DNA of 64,000 nucleotides, taken from NCBI GenBank assembly GCA_965249765.1, contig CBDFMR010000005.1:2728001-2792000 (forward strand). Direction: 5' to 3'. The notes under the pieces were generated by a model that saw nothing but the letters and a program-made list of their open reading frames with translations, did not search any database and was not told the DNA's origin. Shown piece by piece: positions 26,678-35,347 of the stretch. The DNA comes from CBDFMR01 sp965249765. Its GTDB lineage: Bacteria; Bacteroidota; Bacteroidia; Chitinophagales; Saprospiraceae. Position numbers and translations under genes: made by a program. The stretch's first letter is position 1; each line of letters begins with the position of its first letter.

Positions 26678-28525
26678 TCAACCACCCTCAACTTCGTTTA
26701 AGGTGGCTTTTATCTTATTAATACTAGCCTTCTTAAACGTCAGATTTACACTATTTACTGATCCTGTAGTAAGGTCTTCTGAAGCTAAATAAGATTGATT
26801 ATTATCAATCTTTAAAGCAAGTAATCTGACTTTCTCGTCTTTAGGAATGTCATTAAAGCTTACTTTGCCTTTACTATATTGGGGTCTCAACAAGGAGCGA
26901 GTGTTTTTAAAAATGAGATAATAATGTACTTCTTTAGAATTATTCGCCAACTCCAAATTAGTCTTTTCCCATTCTTGCAATCTTATAAATCGATCACAAT
27001 TTATCCAACCCAATGAGCTGGCTTTCACGATATATTTACTAAACACCTCTTTGTCTACATATCCCATTTCATATTTCTTAGCAATGATTGTTTTTTCTAC
27101 TTCATCCAGGATGACCATAAAATCCTGACAATACTTGCTTGCCATCTTCTCCTGATACCTAGGAAACGTCAATCCTGTTTGCTCCTCAACATCCTTGAGG
27201 GCATTACCAAAAACTTTACTTTTGTACAATCTATAGTCGTAGCTAATCTTACCAGTCTCTTTTCGTAAGAAGCCAAATGCTCCTGAGACGAGTTTGTCAT
27301 GAGATTTAGAAGGGAGTTTACGTTTAAGTCCTTCAATAACTCGCCATAAGCGTGATTTTACCAGGTTATTCACAAAATAAAATTTATGACTATACAGTAT
27401 TTTCTTCCTCCTCTTAACCTCCTGATACCACTTTTCTCGAAGCTCTGGTAACTCAATTAGTTTTTCTTCATATTTTTTCCTTGCCGTTATATATCCGTCA
27501 TATGCTTCTTGATAGTACTTTTTTCTATAGTTGCCTCTAAATGGTGGGTAAGGTTTTTTCAAGGATCGTGGAAATCCAGCCATATCTGGAAAAGCAAGAT
27601 CAGGGATTGACTCTTTTTCAAAAATATAATTCACTATTGGAGTGAGATCAACTTGAATAAAGAATTCCTCCGCATTACTTCTTTCGCTCGATATCTCTTG
27701 TCCTGTTTCCTCCCAGATAACAGCCTCCTCTTTCTCGATTCCTTTAAAGAGTTCCATTCCGTCTTTGGACTTCTGCTCGGGAAACTTTAATTCAATACTC
27801 TCTCCATCACGTAATCTTAATTGATCTCCATTCTGCTCGGCGCCAATATAAATCATACCACCGGTTTCTAGAATCTGATCTTCAGTCTGTGTAAACAATT
27901 GTTCATCAACCATATCCAAGTATGAATATGCCTCCTTAAATGTCAGGTCCACAGATGGAGATTCCAATAACGATCCATCCAAATGACAAAACGCATTCGC
28001 CGGAATACTCACCTCTGTGCCTTTTGAAAGTAAAAATGATGATTCTTTACTCTGATCAATCCTCACCTCATCATCATTATTGGATACCAACTGACCCGTA
28101 ATATCCAATACAGATTCATATTGATAAACAGTTGCCTCAAGAGTTACTCTTCGATTTTTCTGTTTTGATTTGGCATCATTACTTGAATGATACAGGTCTG
28201 ACTCACCGACATAGAGAAGGTCAATTGCCGAAAAAGTCATCCCCAAACCAAGTATGTAATGTTGAACGCTTTCAGCCCTTTTTCTGGATAGGTTCATATT
28301 ATAAGAGTCACTACCATCTTGATCCGTATGACCTGTGATACTGATTATACATTCTGAATACAAGCCAATCTCATCAACAAATAACTCAAGCTCATGGAGG
28401 TTGCTATTATCTAATGAGTATTCATCGGAGGCAAAAAATATGATCTTGTTTATAACTACTTGTGAATGAGATGTGAGTGAAATGAATACAACAAATAGTA
28501 GAGTAAGGTTGGTTATTTTCTTCAT
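26678..28525 (-). CDS. OmpA-domain protein, long secreted form
   Basis: The 615-residue protein has a signal peptide, then an OmpA-like peptidoglycan-binding domain (about 25-130: ASDEYSLDNSNLHEL, then ITGHTDQDGSDSYN and RKRAESVQHY, and SKQKNRRVTLEAT). The rest is a predicted beta/helical region with a Lys-, Tyr- and Arg-rich stretch (FRGNYRKKYYQEAYDGYITAR) of unknown function. OmpA-type domains normally sit at the C-terminus; here it is N-terminal, so the peptidoglycan tether precedes a long extracytoplasmic arm. Orphan gene with no operon partner. Confidence 0.82.
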   Translation of the reverse strand: MKKITNLTLLFVVFISLTSHSQVVINKIIFFASDEYSLDNSNLHELELFVDEIGLYSECIISITGHTDQDGSDSYNMNLSRKRAESVQHYILGLGMTFSAIDLLYVGESDLYHSSNDAKSKQKNRRVTLEATVYQYESVLDITGQLVSNNDDEVRIDQSKESSFLLSKGTEVSIPANAFCHLDGSLLESPSVDLTFKEAYSYLDMVDEQLFTQTEDQILETGGMIYIGAEQNGDQLRLRDGESIELKFPEQKSKDGMELFKGIEKEEAVIWEETGQEISSERSNAEEFFIQVDLTPIVNYIFEKESIPDLAFPDMAGFPRSLKKPYPPFRGNYRKKYYQEAYDGYITARKKYEEKLIELPELREKWYQEVKRRKKILYSHKFYFVNNLVKSRLWRVIEGLKRKLPSKSHDKLVSGAFGFLRKETGKISYDYRLYKSKVFGNALKDVEEQTGLTFPRYQEKMASKYCQDFMVILDEVEKTIIAKKYEMGYVDKEVFSKYIVKASSLGWINCDRFIRLQEWEKTNLELANNSKEVHYYLIFKNTRSLLRPQYSKGKVSFNDIPKDEKVRLLALKIDNNQSYLASEDLTTGSVNSVNLTFKKASINKIKATLNEVEGG

Positions 28526-28822
28526 CCTTGATATTTAACATTCCATATATGATAATACGTATATAACTACTCTTTATTATTATGAGACAACTAAAATTAT
28601 ACTAGACCGTGCTCCGTAGAATTGTAATGGTTACAGTAATTAGATGCTCAGACTACATGGAAGTGGTGTACGAAAAACTGGACTATGAAAATCGCACAAA
28701 AATGAAGTGTAACTCACTAGTAAGGAATATCACCGATCGGAATGTGGGACTATCCATCCTAAAGGGATTATCGTAAGTTATTAATATGGTGGTAATAATG
28801 GTGATTATTGGGAGTCAGTAGT

Positions 28823-29497
28823 TTAGTCAAACAGCTTCCAAAAACCTCCCTCAGGTAAGGGTGCTGCAATGATCACCTCTTCCTTCTTGACAGGATGTAT
28901 GAATGACATCTCGGAACAATGAAGGCATATTGACCAATCATCGGTTTTACGAGTCGACCCGTATTTCTTGTCCGCGACTACACTGTGTCCGATTTTAGCA
29001 AATTGAGCTCGTATCTGATGTGGACGCCCTGTCTCTAGATTCACTTTCAATAAGCTATAATCACGTAACATGCCTACAACTTCATAGGATAGTGTGGCTT
29101 TTTTTGTCCCCCCCTTCTGTTTGTTGTAGACCGAGACAATATTTCGCTTTTCGTCTTTGGATAGAAAGTGAATAAGTCGCCCAGTATGGTCATCTAGGCG
29201 ACCTTCTACGATAATGTGATATGTTTTCTTGATTTCATGGTTGCGAAAGAGTTCATTCATTCGCTTGAGTGCTTTGGTAGTACGTGCAAATATCATGGTG
29301 CCGCTCGCAGGTCGGTCAAGTCTATGTATAGAACCCAGAAAAACATCTCCGGGTTTACGGTATCTCACTTTGATATAGTCCTTGACCAGATCCAGGATCG
29401 TCTCATCACCCGTTGCATCTCCCTGTGACAATATACCTACGGGTTTAATTGCAGCGATGAGATGATTGTCTTCGTAAATTATTTTTAATCCGGTCAC
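28823..29497 (-). CDS. RluA-family RNA pseudouridine synthase
   Basis: The 224-residue protein has the catalytic motif HRLDRPASGTMIFART with catalytic Asp at position 61, an opening strand IIYEDNHLIAAIKPVGILSQ and the C-terminal LLKVNLETGRPHQIRAQFAKIGH. It lacks an S4 domain, like the short RluA/TruC-like enzymes. Substrate (23S rRNA or tRNA) cannot be decided from sequence. It is separate from its neighbours and lies beside the IS200-type element. Confidence 0.9.
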   Translation of the reverse strand: MTGLKIIYEDNHLIAAIKPVGILSQGDATGDETILDLVKDYIKVRYRKPGDVFLGSIHRLDRPASGTMIFARTTKALKRMNELFRNHEIKKTYHIIVEGRLDDHTGRLIHFLSKDEKRNIVSVYNKQKGGTKKATLSYEVVGMLRDYSLLKVNLETGRPHQIRAQFAKIGHSVVADKKYGSTRKTDDWSICLHCSEMSFIHPVKKEEVIIAAPLPEGGFWKLFD

Positions 29498-29565
29498 AAC
29501 TATTAATATGCTGATTACATTTACAAGAGAAGCACAAGATAAAAATCGTAGAAGTAACTAAAACA

Positions 29566-30131
29566 CTATGCACTGAAAGTACATAGGTTTATTAAAAAGC
29601 GGTATAAGAATGAAATTCTTATTCAATTATAAAATTATCTCCTCCTTGGTCTTCTGGCTTACGATGATGTTCAAGATATTCTTCAACCATCTTGTCTGTT
29701 ATATTTCCCGTACTCCAGGCACCATAGCCTATCGCCCAATAATGCCTGCCATAATTTCTCTTACCAAGTTCAGGGTATTCCTCTTGATGTCGTCGAGAAC
29801 TCCTCCCCTTCAGACCCTTTACCACATTACTAATAGATTTAGATGGTGGATACTCAATATGGATGTGAACATGATCCTTACTCATTACTCCTTTCAAAAT
29901 CTTCACATCTGCAGATTTACATATTTGACGAACCAAATCTCTACACCTTGTCTGAATATCTCCTTTCAAAACATGATAACGATATTTTGTAACCCAACCT
30001 ATATGTACTGTCAACCAAGTTACTGTGTGACCTCCACGCCTATGTCTTTCACTCATAAAGTGAAGTTACAAAAGTGTGTAGCAACTGAAAGTCTTGAACT
30101 GATAGTCTTGAACTGAAAGTGCATAGGTTCA
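29566..30131 (-). mobile_element. IS200/IS605-family element
   Basis: A single-gene unit with TnpA on the minus strand. The two ends share ACTGAAAGT followed by N and CATAGGTT (left about 29573-29590, right about 30113-30130). The left end can fold a hairpin (CTATG ... CATAG). The right flank carries three 14-base tandem copies starting AACTGAAAGTCTTG (30084-30125). No TnpB partner is seen. Elements of this family cut at a short target and do not create target duplications, which fits. It inserted within 20 bases of the mqnD start. Confidence 0.75.
29619..30056 (-). CDS. tnpA: IS200/IS605-family transposase TnpA (Y1 HUH)
   Basis: The 145-residue protein has the Y1 transposase pattern: HTVTWLTVHIGWVTKYRYHV, then RDLVRQICKSADVKILKG, the HUH metal site HVHIHIEYPP, and the catalytic tyrosine in a helix near EEYLEHHRK with GRHYWAIGYGAWSTGN before. 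Such proteins cut and rejoin single-stranded DNA. The reading frame is intact, so the element may still move. It is about 90 bases from mqnD. Confidence 0.92.
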   Translation of the reverse strand: MSERHRRGGHTVTWLTVHIGWVTKYRYHVLKGDIQTRCRDLVRQICKSADVKILKGVMSKDHVHIHIEYPPSKSISNVVKGLKGRSSRRHQEEYPELGKRNYGRHYWAIGYGAWSTGNITDKMVEEYLEHHRKPEDQGGDNFIIE

Positions 30132-30148
30132 ACTAACGACTGGGACCA

Positions 30149-30997
30149 ATGAATAAATCAAAGCCATCAAGTATCTCATTCGGATTTTCACCATGTCCCA
30201 ACGACACCTTCATGTTTGAAAAAATATGGAAGGAGGCAAAGCTAGGAGACCTTGATGTTGAATTTGTGATAGAAGACATAGAAGCACTAAACAGGAGGGC
30301 CTTGAATGGTGAACTTGACGTCACAAAACTAAGCTACCATGCTTTTGCTCACTGTACAGATAAGTATCAAATGCTTGAGCACGGAAGTGCGCTTGGTGAA
30401 AACTGTGGGCCCATCCTTGTGGGTCGTCAAATGGAAAACCTAGATAGGGACAATGAACTGGTCATCGCTATACCAGGGGAATATACTACTGCCAATCTTT
30501 TATTTACGCTCGCCTACCCCCATCTTACCAATAAAAAAACAATGCTGTTTTCCGATATAGAGGATGCTATTCTCTCTGGTACGGTGGACTTGGGGCTATT
30601 AATTCATGAAAATAGATTTACTTATCAGGATAAGGGACTGTCTCTTGTTCGTGACCTAGGTAATTTCTGGGATGAAGAAATGTCTTTACCCATACCATTG
30701 GGAGGTATCGCTGTGAAAAGGAATCTATCAGATGAGATGAAGCAGCTGATTTCGAAGGCAATCAAAGAAAGTGTGGAAGATTCAATGTCAAACGAAATCT
30801 ATGACAGCGCATTTATATTGGACAATGCACAGGAAATGAAGGAGGAAGTCATTAAAAATCACATTGACCTGTACGTAACTGAGGAATCAAGGAGCCTATC
30901 TTCAAAGGGAAAGTTGGCTGTTGAGCAACTATTAAGCGTTTTGGAAGAGAAAAACCAGGTACAAGGGATAAAATATCCACTTTTTTTTGAAGGTTGA
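30149..30997 (+). CDS. mqnD: 1,4-dihydroxy-6-naphthoate synthase MqnD
   Basis: The 282-residue protein begins with the MqnD signature FGFSPCPNDTFMFEKI and continues DVEFVIEDIEALNRRA, LSYHAFAHCTDKYQML and GENCGPILVGR. It has the two-lobed periplasmic-binding-like fold. MqnD converts cyclic dehypoxanthine futalosine to 1,4-dihydroxy-6-naphthoate in the futalosine menaquinone pathway. The mqnA, mqnB and mqnC partners are not in the window. Its presence indicates a menaquinone-based respiratory chain. The IS200-type element lies directly upstream, so its promoter may have been altered. Confidence 0.92.
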   Translation: MNKSKPSSISFGFSPCPNDTFMFEKIWKEAKLGDLDVEFVIEDIEALNRRALNGELDVTKLSYHAFAHCTDKYQMLEHGSALGENCGPILVGRQMENLDRDNELVIAIPGEYTTANLLFTLAYPHLTNKKTMLFSDIEDAILSGTVDLGLLIHENRFTYQDKGLSLVRDLGNFWDEEMSLPIPLGGIAVKRNLSDEMKQLISKAIKESVEDSMSNEIYDSAFILDNAQEMKEEVIKNHIDLYVTEESRSLSSKGKLAVEQLLSVLEEKNQVQGIKYPLFFEG

Positions 30998-31120
30998 CTA
31001 GTCGCTAGAAGCACTAGAAATCAATATTTTACATATTAATTATTACTAATATATCTAATTAACTATGTTTTAGTTGATTATACATGGCATATATTAAAAA
31101 TATGTAGTATATTTGAATTG

Positions 31121-31190
31121 TGTAAGTTTTGGTTATTAAATTGTAAAATTCGTTTTTGCTCGTAGAAGAAGTTCTGCGAGCATTTTTTTT
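31121..31190 (+). ncRNA. Candidate small RNA 1 with terminator
   Basis: A TATATTTG element at 31108-31115 fits the Bacteroidota -7 consensus TAnnTTTG, so transcription could begin near 31122. The 19-mer AGTTTTGGTTATTAAATTG (31125-31143) is followed by a strong hairpin (GCTCG ... CGAGC, 31158-31181) and a run of Ts. A second copy of the same 19-mer with its own terminator lies 138 bases further on. No ORF is seen. It could be a small RNA or a short transcript of a leader. Confidence 0.45.
31158..31190 (+). terminator. Rho-independent terminator of candidate RNA 1
   Basis: Stem of GCTCG/CGAGC, extended by internal AGAA/TTCT pairs, with a tract of eight or more Ts after it. Confidence 0.8.
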
Positions 31191-31253
31191 ACATCAAAAT
31201 CTATGATATTACAATTCCCAATCATATTTGGCACACTATTTGGTCATAGTTAT

Positions 31254-31316
31254 GTGTATATGAGTTTTGGTTATTAAATTGAGTAATGCCCGTGATTCGT
31301 CTCACGGGCTTTTTTA
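31254..31316 (+). ncRNA. Candidate small RNA 2 with terminator
   Basis: This unit repeats the 19-mer AGTTTTGGTTATTAAATTG (31263-31281) and ends in a different hairpin (GCCCGTG ... CACGGGC, 31288-31309) followed by six Ts. The sequences around the shared 19-mer differ, so conservation of the 19-mer is notable. The upstream TATTTG at 31238 is only a partial match to the -7 element. Two tandem terminator-bearing units make a small-RNA pair plausible; they may also act as a terminator pair that isolates ald. Confidence 0.45.
31288..31315 (+). terminator. Rho-independent terminator of candidate RNA 2
   Basis: Seven-base-pair GC-rich stem (GCCCGTG/CACGGGC) with a six-T tract. Confidence 0.8.
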
Positions 31317-31483
31317 TTGCCCCTACCCAATCCACTCTATAACCAAATAAATCGTTTCAGTCCTCCACAATCTATATCTTTTGAGGACTTTAGAAAATAA
31401 GCCATCACTTCTCAAAAATAATTGGTTACAATCACAAAATCATTTACTAGATTTATCCCTTCATTACAAAATGAAGAACCAAA

Positions 31484-32596
31484 ATGATAATAGGTGTACC
31501 CAAGGAGATAAAATCCAATGAAAATAGAGTGGCACTTACTCCAGCTGGTGCCTTAGAAATGGTAAAAAGAAACCACCAGGTTTATGTGCAATCTACAGCC
31601 GGCTTGGGATCTGGGTTTAGTGATGACGACTACATCGGAGCTGGTGCTGAGGTACTTCCAGACATCGGCTCGGTATATGACATCGCTGAGATGATCGTCA
31701 AGGTAAAGGAACCCATCGAAGGTGAATATGCTCTCATAAAGAAAGATCAGCTGGTATTTACATACTTCCACTTTGCGTCTTATGAGCCGCTTACCAAGGC
31801 AATGATAGATAGCAACTCCATTTGTCTTGCCTATGAAACCGTCGAGTTGGCTGACCGCAGCCTCCCATTACTGGTACCCATGTCTGAGGTTGCCGGAAGA
31901 ATGGCCATACAAGAAGGCGCCAAGTATCTTGAAAAACCTCAACAAGGAAAAGGTATACTCTTAGGAGGTGTACCCGGTGTACCCCCTGCCAAAGTTATGA
32001 TACTAGGTGGTGGTATAGTAGGAACACAAGCTGCAAAGATGGCTGCTGGATTAGGTGCCCATGTGTCTATCCTCGATATCAATCTTAATAGATTAAGGTA
32101 CCTTGCTGACATCATGCCAGCCAACGTCACGACCATGTTTTCCAATGAGTACAATATTAGAAGTCTTATAAAAGATCATGATCTGATCGTAGGAGCTGTG
32201 CTGATTCCTGGTGCCAAAGCACCCAACCTAATCACTAGGGACATGCTCAAAGATATGCAGAAGGGTACTGTCGTTGTAGATGTGGCGGTAGACCAGGGCG
32301 GATGTATTGAGACATGTAAACCCACGACACATGATGACCCCATTTTCATCATAGATGATATTGTACATTATTGTGTTGCCAACATGCCCGGAGCCGTACC
32401 ATATACTTCGACCATCGCTTTGACTAATGCGACGCTACCCTATGCTATCCAACTTGCAGACAAGGGTTGGAAAAAAGCTTGCAATGAAAGTAAATCATTG
32501 TGCTTGGGATTGAACGTTGTCAATGGAAAAGTGGTTTACAAAGGTGTGGCAGAGGCATTTGATCTGCCATATAAAAACATCGAATCAGTCCTCTAG
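31484..32596 (+). CDS. ald: Alanine dehydrogenase
   Basis: The 370-residue protein opens MIIGVPKEIKSNENRVALTPAG and contains VYVQSTAGLGSGFSDDDY, then MIVKVKEP and the Rossmann GGGIVGTQAAKMAAGLGA motif followed by DINLNRLRYL. The GAVLIPGAKAPNLI segment and CIETCKPTTHDDP end the NAD domain. Length and motifs match the family. The enzyme interconverts L-alanine and pyruvate with NAD and ammonia. Start chosen at ATG 31484, matching the family N-terminus. It is followed by a small DNA-binding protein. Confidence 0.95.
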   Translation: MIIGVPKEIKSNENRVALTPAGALEMVKRNHQVYVQSTAGLGSGFSDDDYIGAGAEVLPDIGSVYDIAEMIVKVKEPIEGEYALIKKDQLVFTYFHFASYEPLTKAMIDSNSICLAYETVELADRSLPLLVPMSEVAGRMAIQEGAKYLEKPQQGKGILLGGVPGVPPAKVMILGGGIVGTQAAKMAAGLGAHVSILDINLNRLRYLADIMPANVTTMFSNEYNIRSLIKDHDLIVGAVLIPGAKAPNLITRDMLKDMQKGTVVVDVAVDQGGCIETCKPTTHDDPIFIIDDIVHYCVANMPGAVPYTSTIALTNATLPYAIQLADKGWKKACNESKSLCLGLNVVNGKVVYKGVAEAFDLPYKNIESVL

Positions 32597-32647
32597 AAAA
32601 TCTTTTTTTAGTATTGCTTTGACAATGTGATTAAAAAATGATTAAAT

Positions 32648-32655
32648 TAAATTTG
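32648..32655 (+). promoter_or_regulatory. Candidate -7 promoter element
   Basis: TAAATTTG matches the Bacteroidota -7 consensus TAnnTTTG about 42 bases before the ATG of the small DNA-binding gene. A TTG lies at 32619-32621 but the spacing (26) is longer than usual. Confidence 0.3.
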
Positions 32656-32696
32656 AGAACAACAGAATATTTTTCTTAACTCATAAAACCTTTCCG

Positions 32697-32957
32697 ATGA
32701 ATTTAACTTTTTCCGAGCTACGAAACATCAAACATAGATTACCTACAGGAAGTGTACATCGCATAGCGCAAGAATTAGACATAGATGAGCAGACTGTACG
32801 TAATTATTTTGGTGCAATGAAATACTCAGACGGAGAAATAGTGAACAAGCACATTCAACCTGGACCAAATGGTGGAATCGTCAATCTGGAAGACACAAAA
32901 ATTTTGGACGCAGCGATGAAAATCCTTAATGAAACCACGGAAGAAAGCTTAACATAA
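32697..32957 (+). CDS. Small helix-turn-helix DNA-binding protein
   Basis: The 86-residue protein is intact: NLTFSELRNIKHRLPTG, then HRIAQELDIDEQTVRNYFGAM (a helix-turn-helix with the recognition helix DEQTVRNYF), and IQPGPNGGIVNLEDTKIL. It belongs to a small family conserved in Bacteroidota that is annotated as a DNA-binding protein. The C-terminal tail could mediate dimerisation. It is monocistronic and ends at a clean terminator. Function in transcription or nucleoid binding is not established. Confidence 0.82.
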   Translation: MNLTFSELRNIKHRLPTGSVHRIAQELDIDEQTVRNYFGAMKYSDGEIVNKHIQPGPNGGIVNLEDTKILDAAMKILNETTEESLT

Positions 32958-32969
32958 GAATTAATAAAG

Positions 32970-32996
32970 GGAGCAAAAAAAATGCTCCCTTTTTCT
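32970..32996 (+). terminator. Rho-independent terminator
   Basis: GGGAGCA/TGCTCCC hairpin closed by a run of As, followed by a five-T tract, 12 bases after the DNA-binding gene. Confidence 0.9.
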
Positions 32997-32997
32997 T

Positions 32998-33213
32998 TTA
33001 TCTAAGAAAATCTAGAATCGTCTTGACTAGACTTTGGTGTAGTGGCATAGAGGGATTTCCATATGTCTTCGTGCCAGATACACATTCTTCTCCCCCATCC
33101 TTCAACATATGTGTCATTGTTTCTATAAACGCTGGATTATTCCCTACGACAAGGATTTGATAAATCGGGTGATGGGTCATTTCAAGTCTCAGGGGGCAAA
33201 GATTGTAAATCAT
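32998..33213 (-). pseudogene. Truncated reading frame at the array edge
   Basis: A minus-strand frame (71 residues) reads MTHHPIYQILVVGNNPAFIETM and ends SLVKTILDFLR. It has no convincing start and the upstream frame stops at about 33250. The ILVVGNNPAFIE stretch weakly recalls histidine-phosphatase sequences, which I do not claim. It abuts the first attC-like site, so it may be a gene trimmed by array insertion. The overlapping plus-strand frame is just as long and no more convincing. Confidence 0.3.
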
Positions 33214-33303
33214 CTTCCCGTTAAGGGCAACGATTACAAGACAAGTCTTTCGTCTCTAGGAGAAAATCAGAAGCGATTTATTCTTAAATACCCTGTAAAT
33301 CTG

Positions 33304-33435
33304 TTCAACGTGTTTGTGTATGATTAGTTGCGTGAATTAAGCACTAAAGTTAGCAAATAAAAACTACATTTAAAGTCTGCGAGAACTTTCGTAAGTAGTT
33401 AATAAACAAGCAATTAATTATACACGGTGTTGTAC
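33304..33435. repeat. attC-like site 1 (array left end)
   Basis: Left core TTCAACG, an outer arm GTGTATGATTAGTTGC pairing with GCAATTAATTATACAC, an inner short stem (AAAGT ... ACTTT around TCTGCGAGA) and right core GTTGTAC. This is the same element as site 3. It marks the left end of the cassette array. Confidence 0.7.
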
Positions 33436-33442
33436 ACAGTTT

Positions 33443-34369
33443 TTATTTTTTTAATATCCAATTTATCAAATCTTTTTTGTCAACTATAGCCCAACTATGC
33501 GGATGTCTTTCGCCATTTGCTCTATACCCTTTATTATTCGTTGGTATATACTCAACATTTTTAAATTTTTGTCCTTTTAATCTTTCTGATAATTTTTTGA
33601 TATAGAAAGCATTCATTTGTTCGTAATCAGCCATTCGGTTCTTTTTCCACCAAAGAGTGTCAGGTTCCGTATAAAGTCTGATTTTAGTATTTTTTAACTT
33701 CTGCAAGTTGGAAGTATTGTTACTTCTATAAGTAAATACAGATTTGTTTTCGTACTTTTTTAATTTCTCACTTGGATTTCCAAAAGTGTTCCCTAAAGTT
33801 TGAATTATCCAATTACTTTCCTCTACTGAAACTTTTGAAAAATTTCGTTTAATATTTTTTTCAGAGGTAGAGTATAATGCCGCTAAATCAATTGGTGAAT
33901 CGACAATAAAGACTCCTTTTGGGTCAATATAGAATTGCTTCATTCCAATGATATAGTTGCTTATTAAAAGACTTACAACTCCGCCACTTGAAAATCCTCC
34001 GATAAAAACATTGTCAGTTGGTAATTTGTTGGATTCAATAATTTCTTGTAACCTTTTTGCAAGTTGATGTTTTTCATTTTCTTCTAGCCATAATTTCTGA
34101 TTGTAATTAGAAAATATGACTGCTATACTATTTCCTTTTGCTATTTCAAGTATTTTGAATTCTCTTTTAATATCCTCTGCTACTTCTGGGTAACCACCGA
34201 AAAGCACCAAAACACCATTTATTTTTTTAGTTGGTTTATATAATTCGTAATCTTCTTTTTTAATTTCTTGAAATGTTGATTTTGTCAATTCCTCTACCTT
34301 TACTTTTTTCGCATCTTTACACGAAATAGCAAGTATAAATATTAAAATTATTCCTAAAAGTTTCTTCAT
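33443..34369 (-). CDS. Alpha/beta-hydrolase-like lipoprotein
   Basis: Start set at the ATG before KKLLGIILIFILAISC (34369), because a seven-residue longer start lacks any signal logic. The lipobox ILAISC is followed by charged spacer residues. The nucleophile elbow GFSSGG (FIGGFSSGGVVSLL) and the strand GVLVLFGGYP before it point to an alpha/beta hydrolase with a catalytic Ser; the catalytic acid and His are likely in DSPIDLAALY and NGERHPHSW. The substrate is unknown. It is a minus-strand cassette gene between attC-like sites 1 and 2. Confidence 0.72.
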   Translation of the reverse strand: MKKLLGIILIFILAISCKDAKKVKVEELTKSTFQEIKKEDYELYKPTKKINGVLVLFGGYPEVAEDIKREFKILEIAKGNSIAVIFSNYNQKLWLEENEKHQLAKRLQEIIESNKLPTDNVFIGGFSSGGVVSLLISNYIIGMKQFYIDPKGVFIVDSPIDLAALYSTSEKNIKRNFSKVSVEESNWIIQTLGNTFGNPSEKLKKYENKSVFTYRSNNTSNLQKLKNTKIRLYTEPDTLWWKKNRMADYEQMNAFYIKKLSERLKGQKFKNVEYIPTNNKGYRANGERHPHSWAIVDKKDLINWILKK

Positions 34370-34381
34370 TTGGTATATTGT

Positions 34382-34449
34382 GTACAACACAAAAGGAATA
34401 GTATCGAGCGGACGACCAAAGGGAGTCTGATCTGATACGTAATGTTACC
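34382..34449. repeat. attC-like site 2
   Basis: Left core GTACAACAC, imperfect stem GTATCGAG/CTGATAC, loop GACCAAAGGGA and right core GTTACC. It lacks an intron. The GACCAAAGGGA loop recurs in site 5. Confidence 0.72.
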
Positions 34450-34473
34450 TGCTGGTGTTCGTTTCATTATTAT

Positions 34474-35331
34474 TCAATTAATCGGTAAAGTGTAATTGAT
34501 TTTTCTTGGTTTTGTGCCGTTTCTTGCACTTGGTATTATTTTTATCTCACCTAAATTAATTGATTTATTATTCAGTAATTCTTCTATACATTCTACTTTC
34601 GTAGCACTTGATCTACTAAATTTTAAAAGATTATAAGAATCAATTTTACCATTTGGATTTAACTCCATTCTTATTATTAAAGAATCTGACTGATTTGCAT
34701 CACATTTTTCTGCAATATGACTTATCAGTTTTTGTATTTTATCTTTTCTTTCCTCATTTAATTCTTTAACCTCATTTCTTAGCTTTTCTTCATACTCTGT
34801 TATTTCTGGTTTTGGTGGTGGTGGTTCAATTAGATTTTCTTTCGTCCAAAAGTTCTTGATTGACGATGTGTTTTCTTCAAAAAACCACTTTTCAAGATCG
34901 TTAATTTCAGGCGCAAATTTGTATGGTTTATATCTAAACGTTGAATCAATTATGTTGTCTACATATTTTTTGATTTGAATTTCGTTTTGATTAGATTTTG
35001 TCATTTCATAATGAATTGAATTCTTTATATTAAGCGAACCTATAGGTTGACCTGTGTTAAGTGATATTGATTTTGATTCTTTTACACTTAATATCTTTCG
35101 CCCATTTTTAATTTCCACACTTCCCTTACTTACGTGAGCATTGAATGGTTTTTTATAGTTTGCAAATATGAATGAGTCTTTATCAATCTTAATTATTGAT
35201 TCATAAATGAACGGATCTGCATAAACCAAATTTTCTCTTTTATAGTACTCTGGATAAATTGGGTTTTGTTTTAGGTTGCAAGAGGTTAAAAGTGCCAATA
35301 TTATTATTATTATGCTCATGTTTTTCTTCAT
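34474..35331 (-). CDS. Lipoprotein with TonB-C-like tail
   Basis: The 285-residue product has a lipoprotein signal (ILALLTSC) and a spacer. The middle is hydrophilic and the last 80 residues resemble the TonB C-terminal fold: IRMELNPNGKIDSYNLLKF, then VECIEELLNN and TKPRKINYTLPIN. Such tails occur in Bacteroidota lipoproteins that contact outer-membrane receptors. A proline-rich PPPPKPEI linker sits at about residue 165. The codon usage is AT-rich compared with the core genes. Cassette gene between sites 2 and 3. Confidence 0.65.
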   Translation of the reverse strand: MKKNMSIIIIILALLTSCNLKQNPIYPEYYKRENLVYADPFIYESIIKIDKDSFIFANYKKPFNAHVSKGSVEIKNGRKILSVKESKSISLNTGQPIGSLNIKNSIHYEMTKSNQNEIQIKKYVDNIIDSTFRYKPYKFAPEINDLEKWFFEENTSSIKNFWTKENLIEPPPPKPEITEYEEKLRNEVKELNEERKDKIQKLISHIAEKCDANQSDSLIIRMELNPNGKIDSYNLLKFSRSSATKVECIEELLNNKSINLGEIKIIPSARNGTKPRKINYTLPIN

Positions 35332-35347
35332 TTTAATTCACTTGCAG

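Larger units (their letters stand above)
31000..31483. other. Intergenic region between mqnD and ald
   Basis: A gene-free stretch of about 480 bases with the two candidate RNA units listed separately. The remaining 170 bases before ald are AT-rich; the sequence ATTACAAAATGAAG just before the ald start gives no clear Shine-Dalgarno element, as is usual in Bacteroidota. Confidence 0.65.

Noticed and set aside
29610..30116. Plus-strand 168-residue frame in the IS200 element
   Set aside because: It is the antisense of the transposase with many low-complexity residues.
31000..31483. Riboswitch for ald
   Set aside because: No known aptamer pattern; both terminators lie far from the start and are separated from it by plain AT-rich DNA.
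33109..33327. Plus-strand 72-residue frame overlapping the fragment at 33.0-33.2 kb
   Set aside because: No signature, no plausible start context, and it runs into the attC-like arm; coding is not supported.
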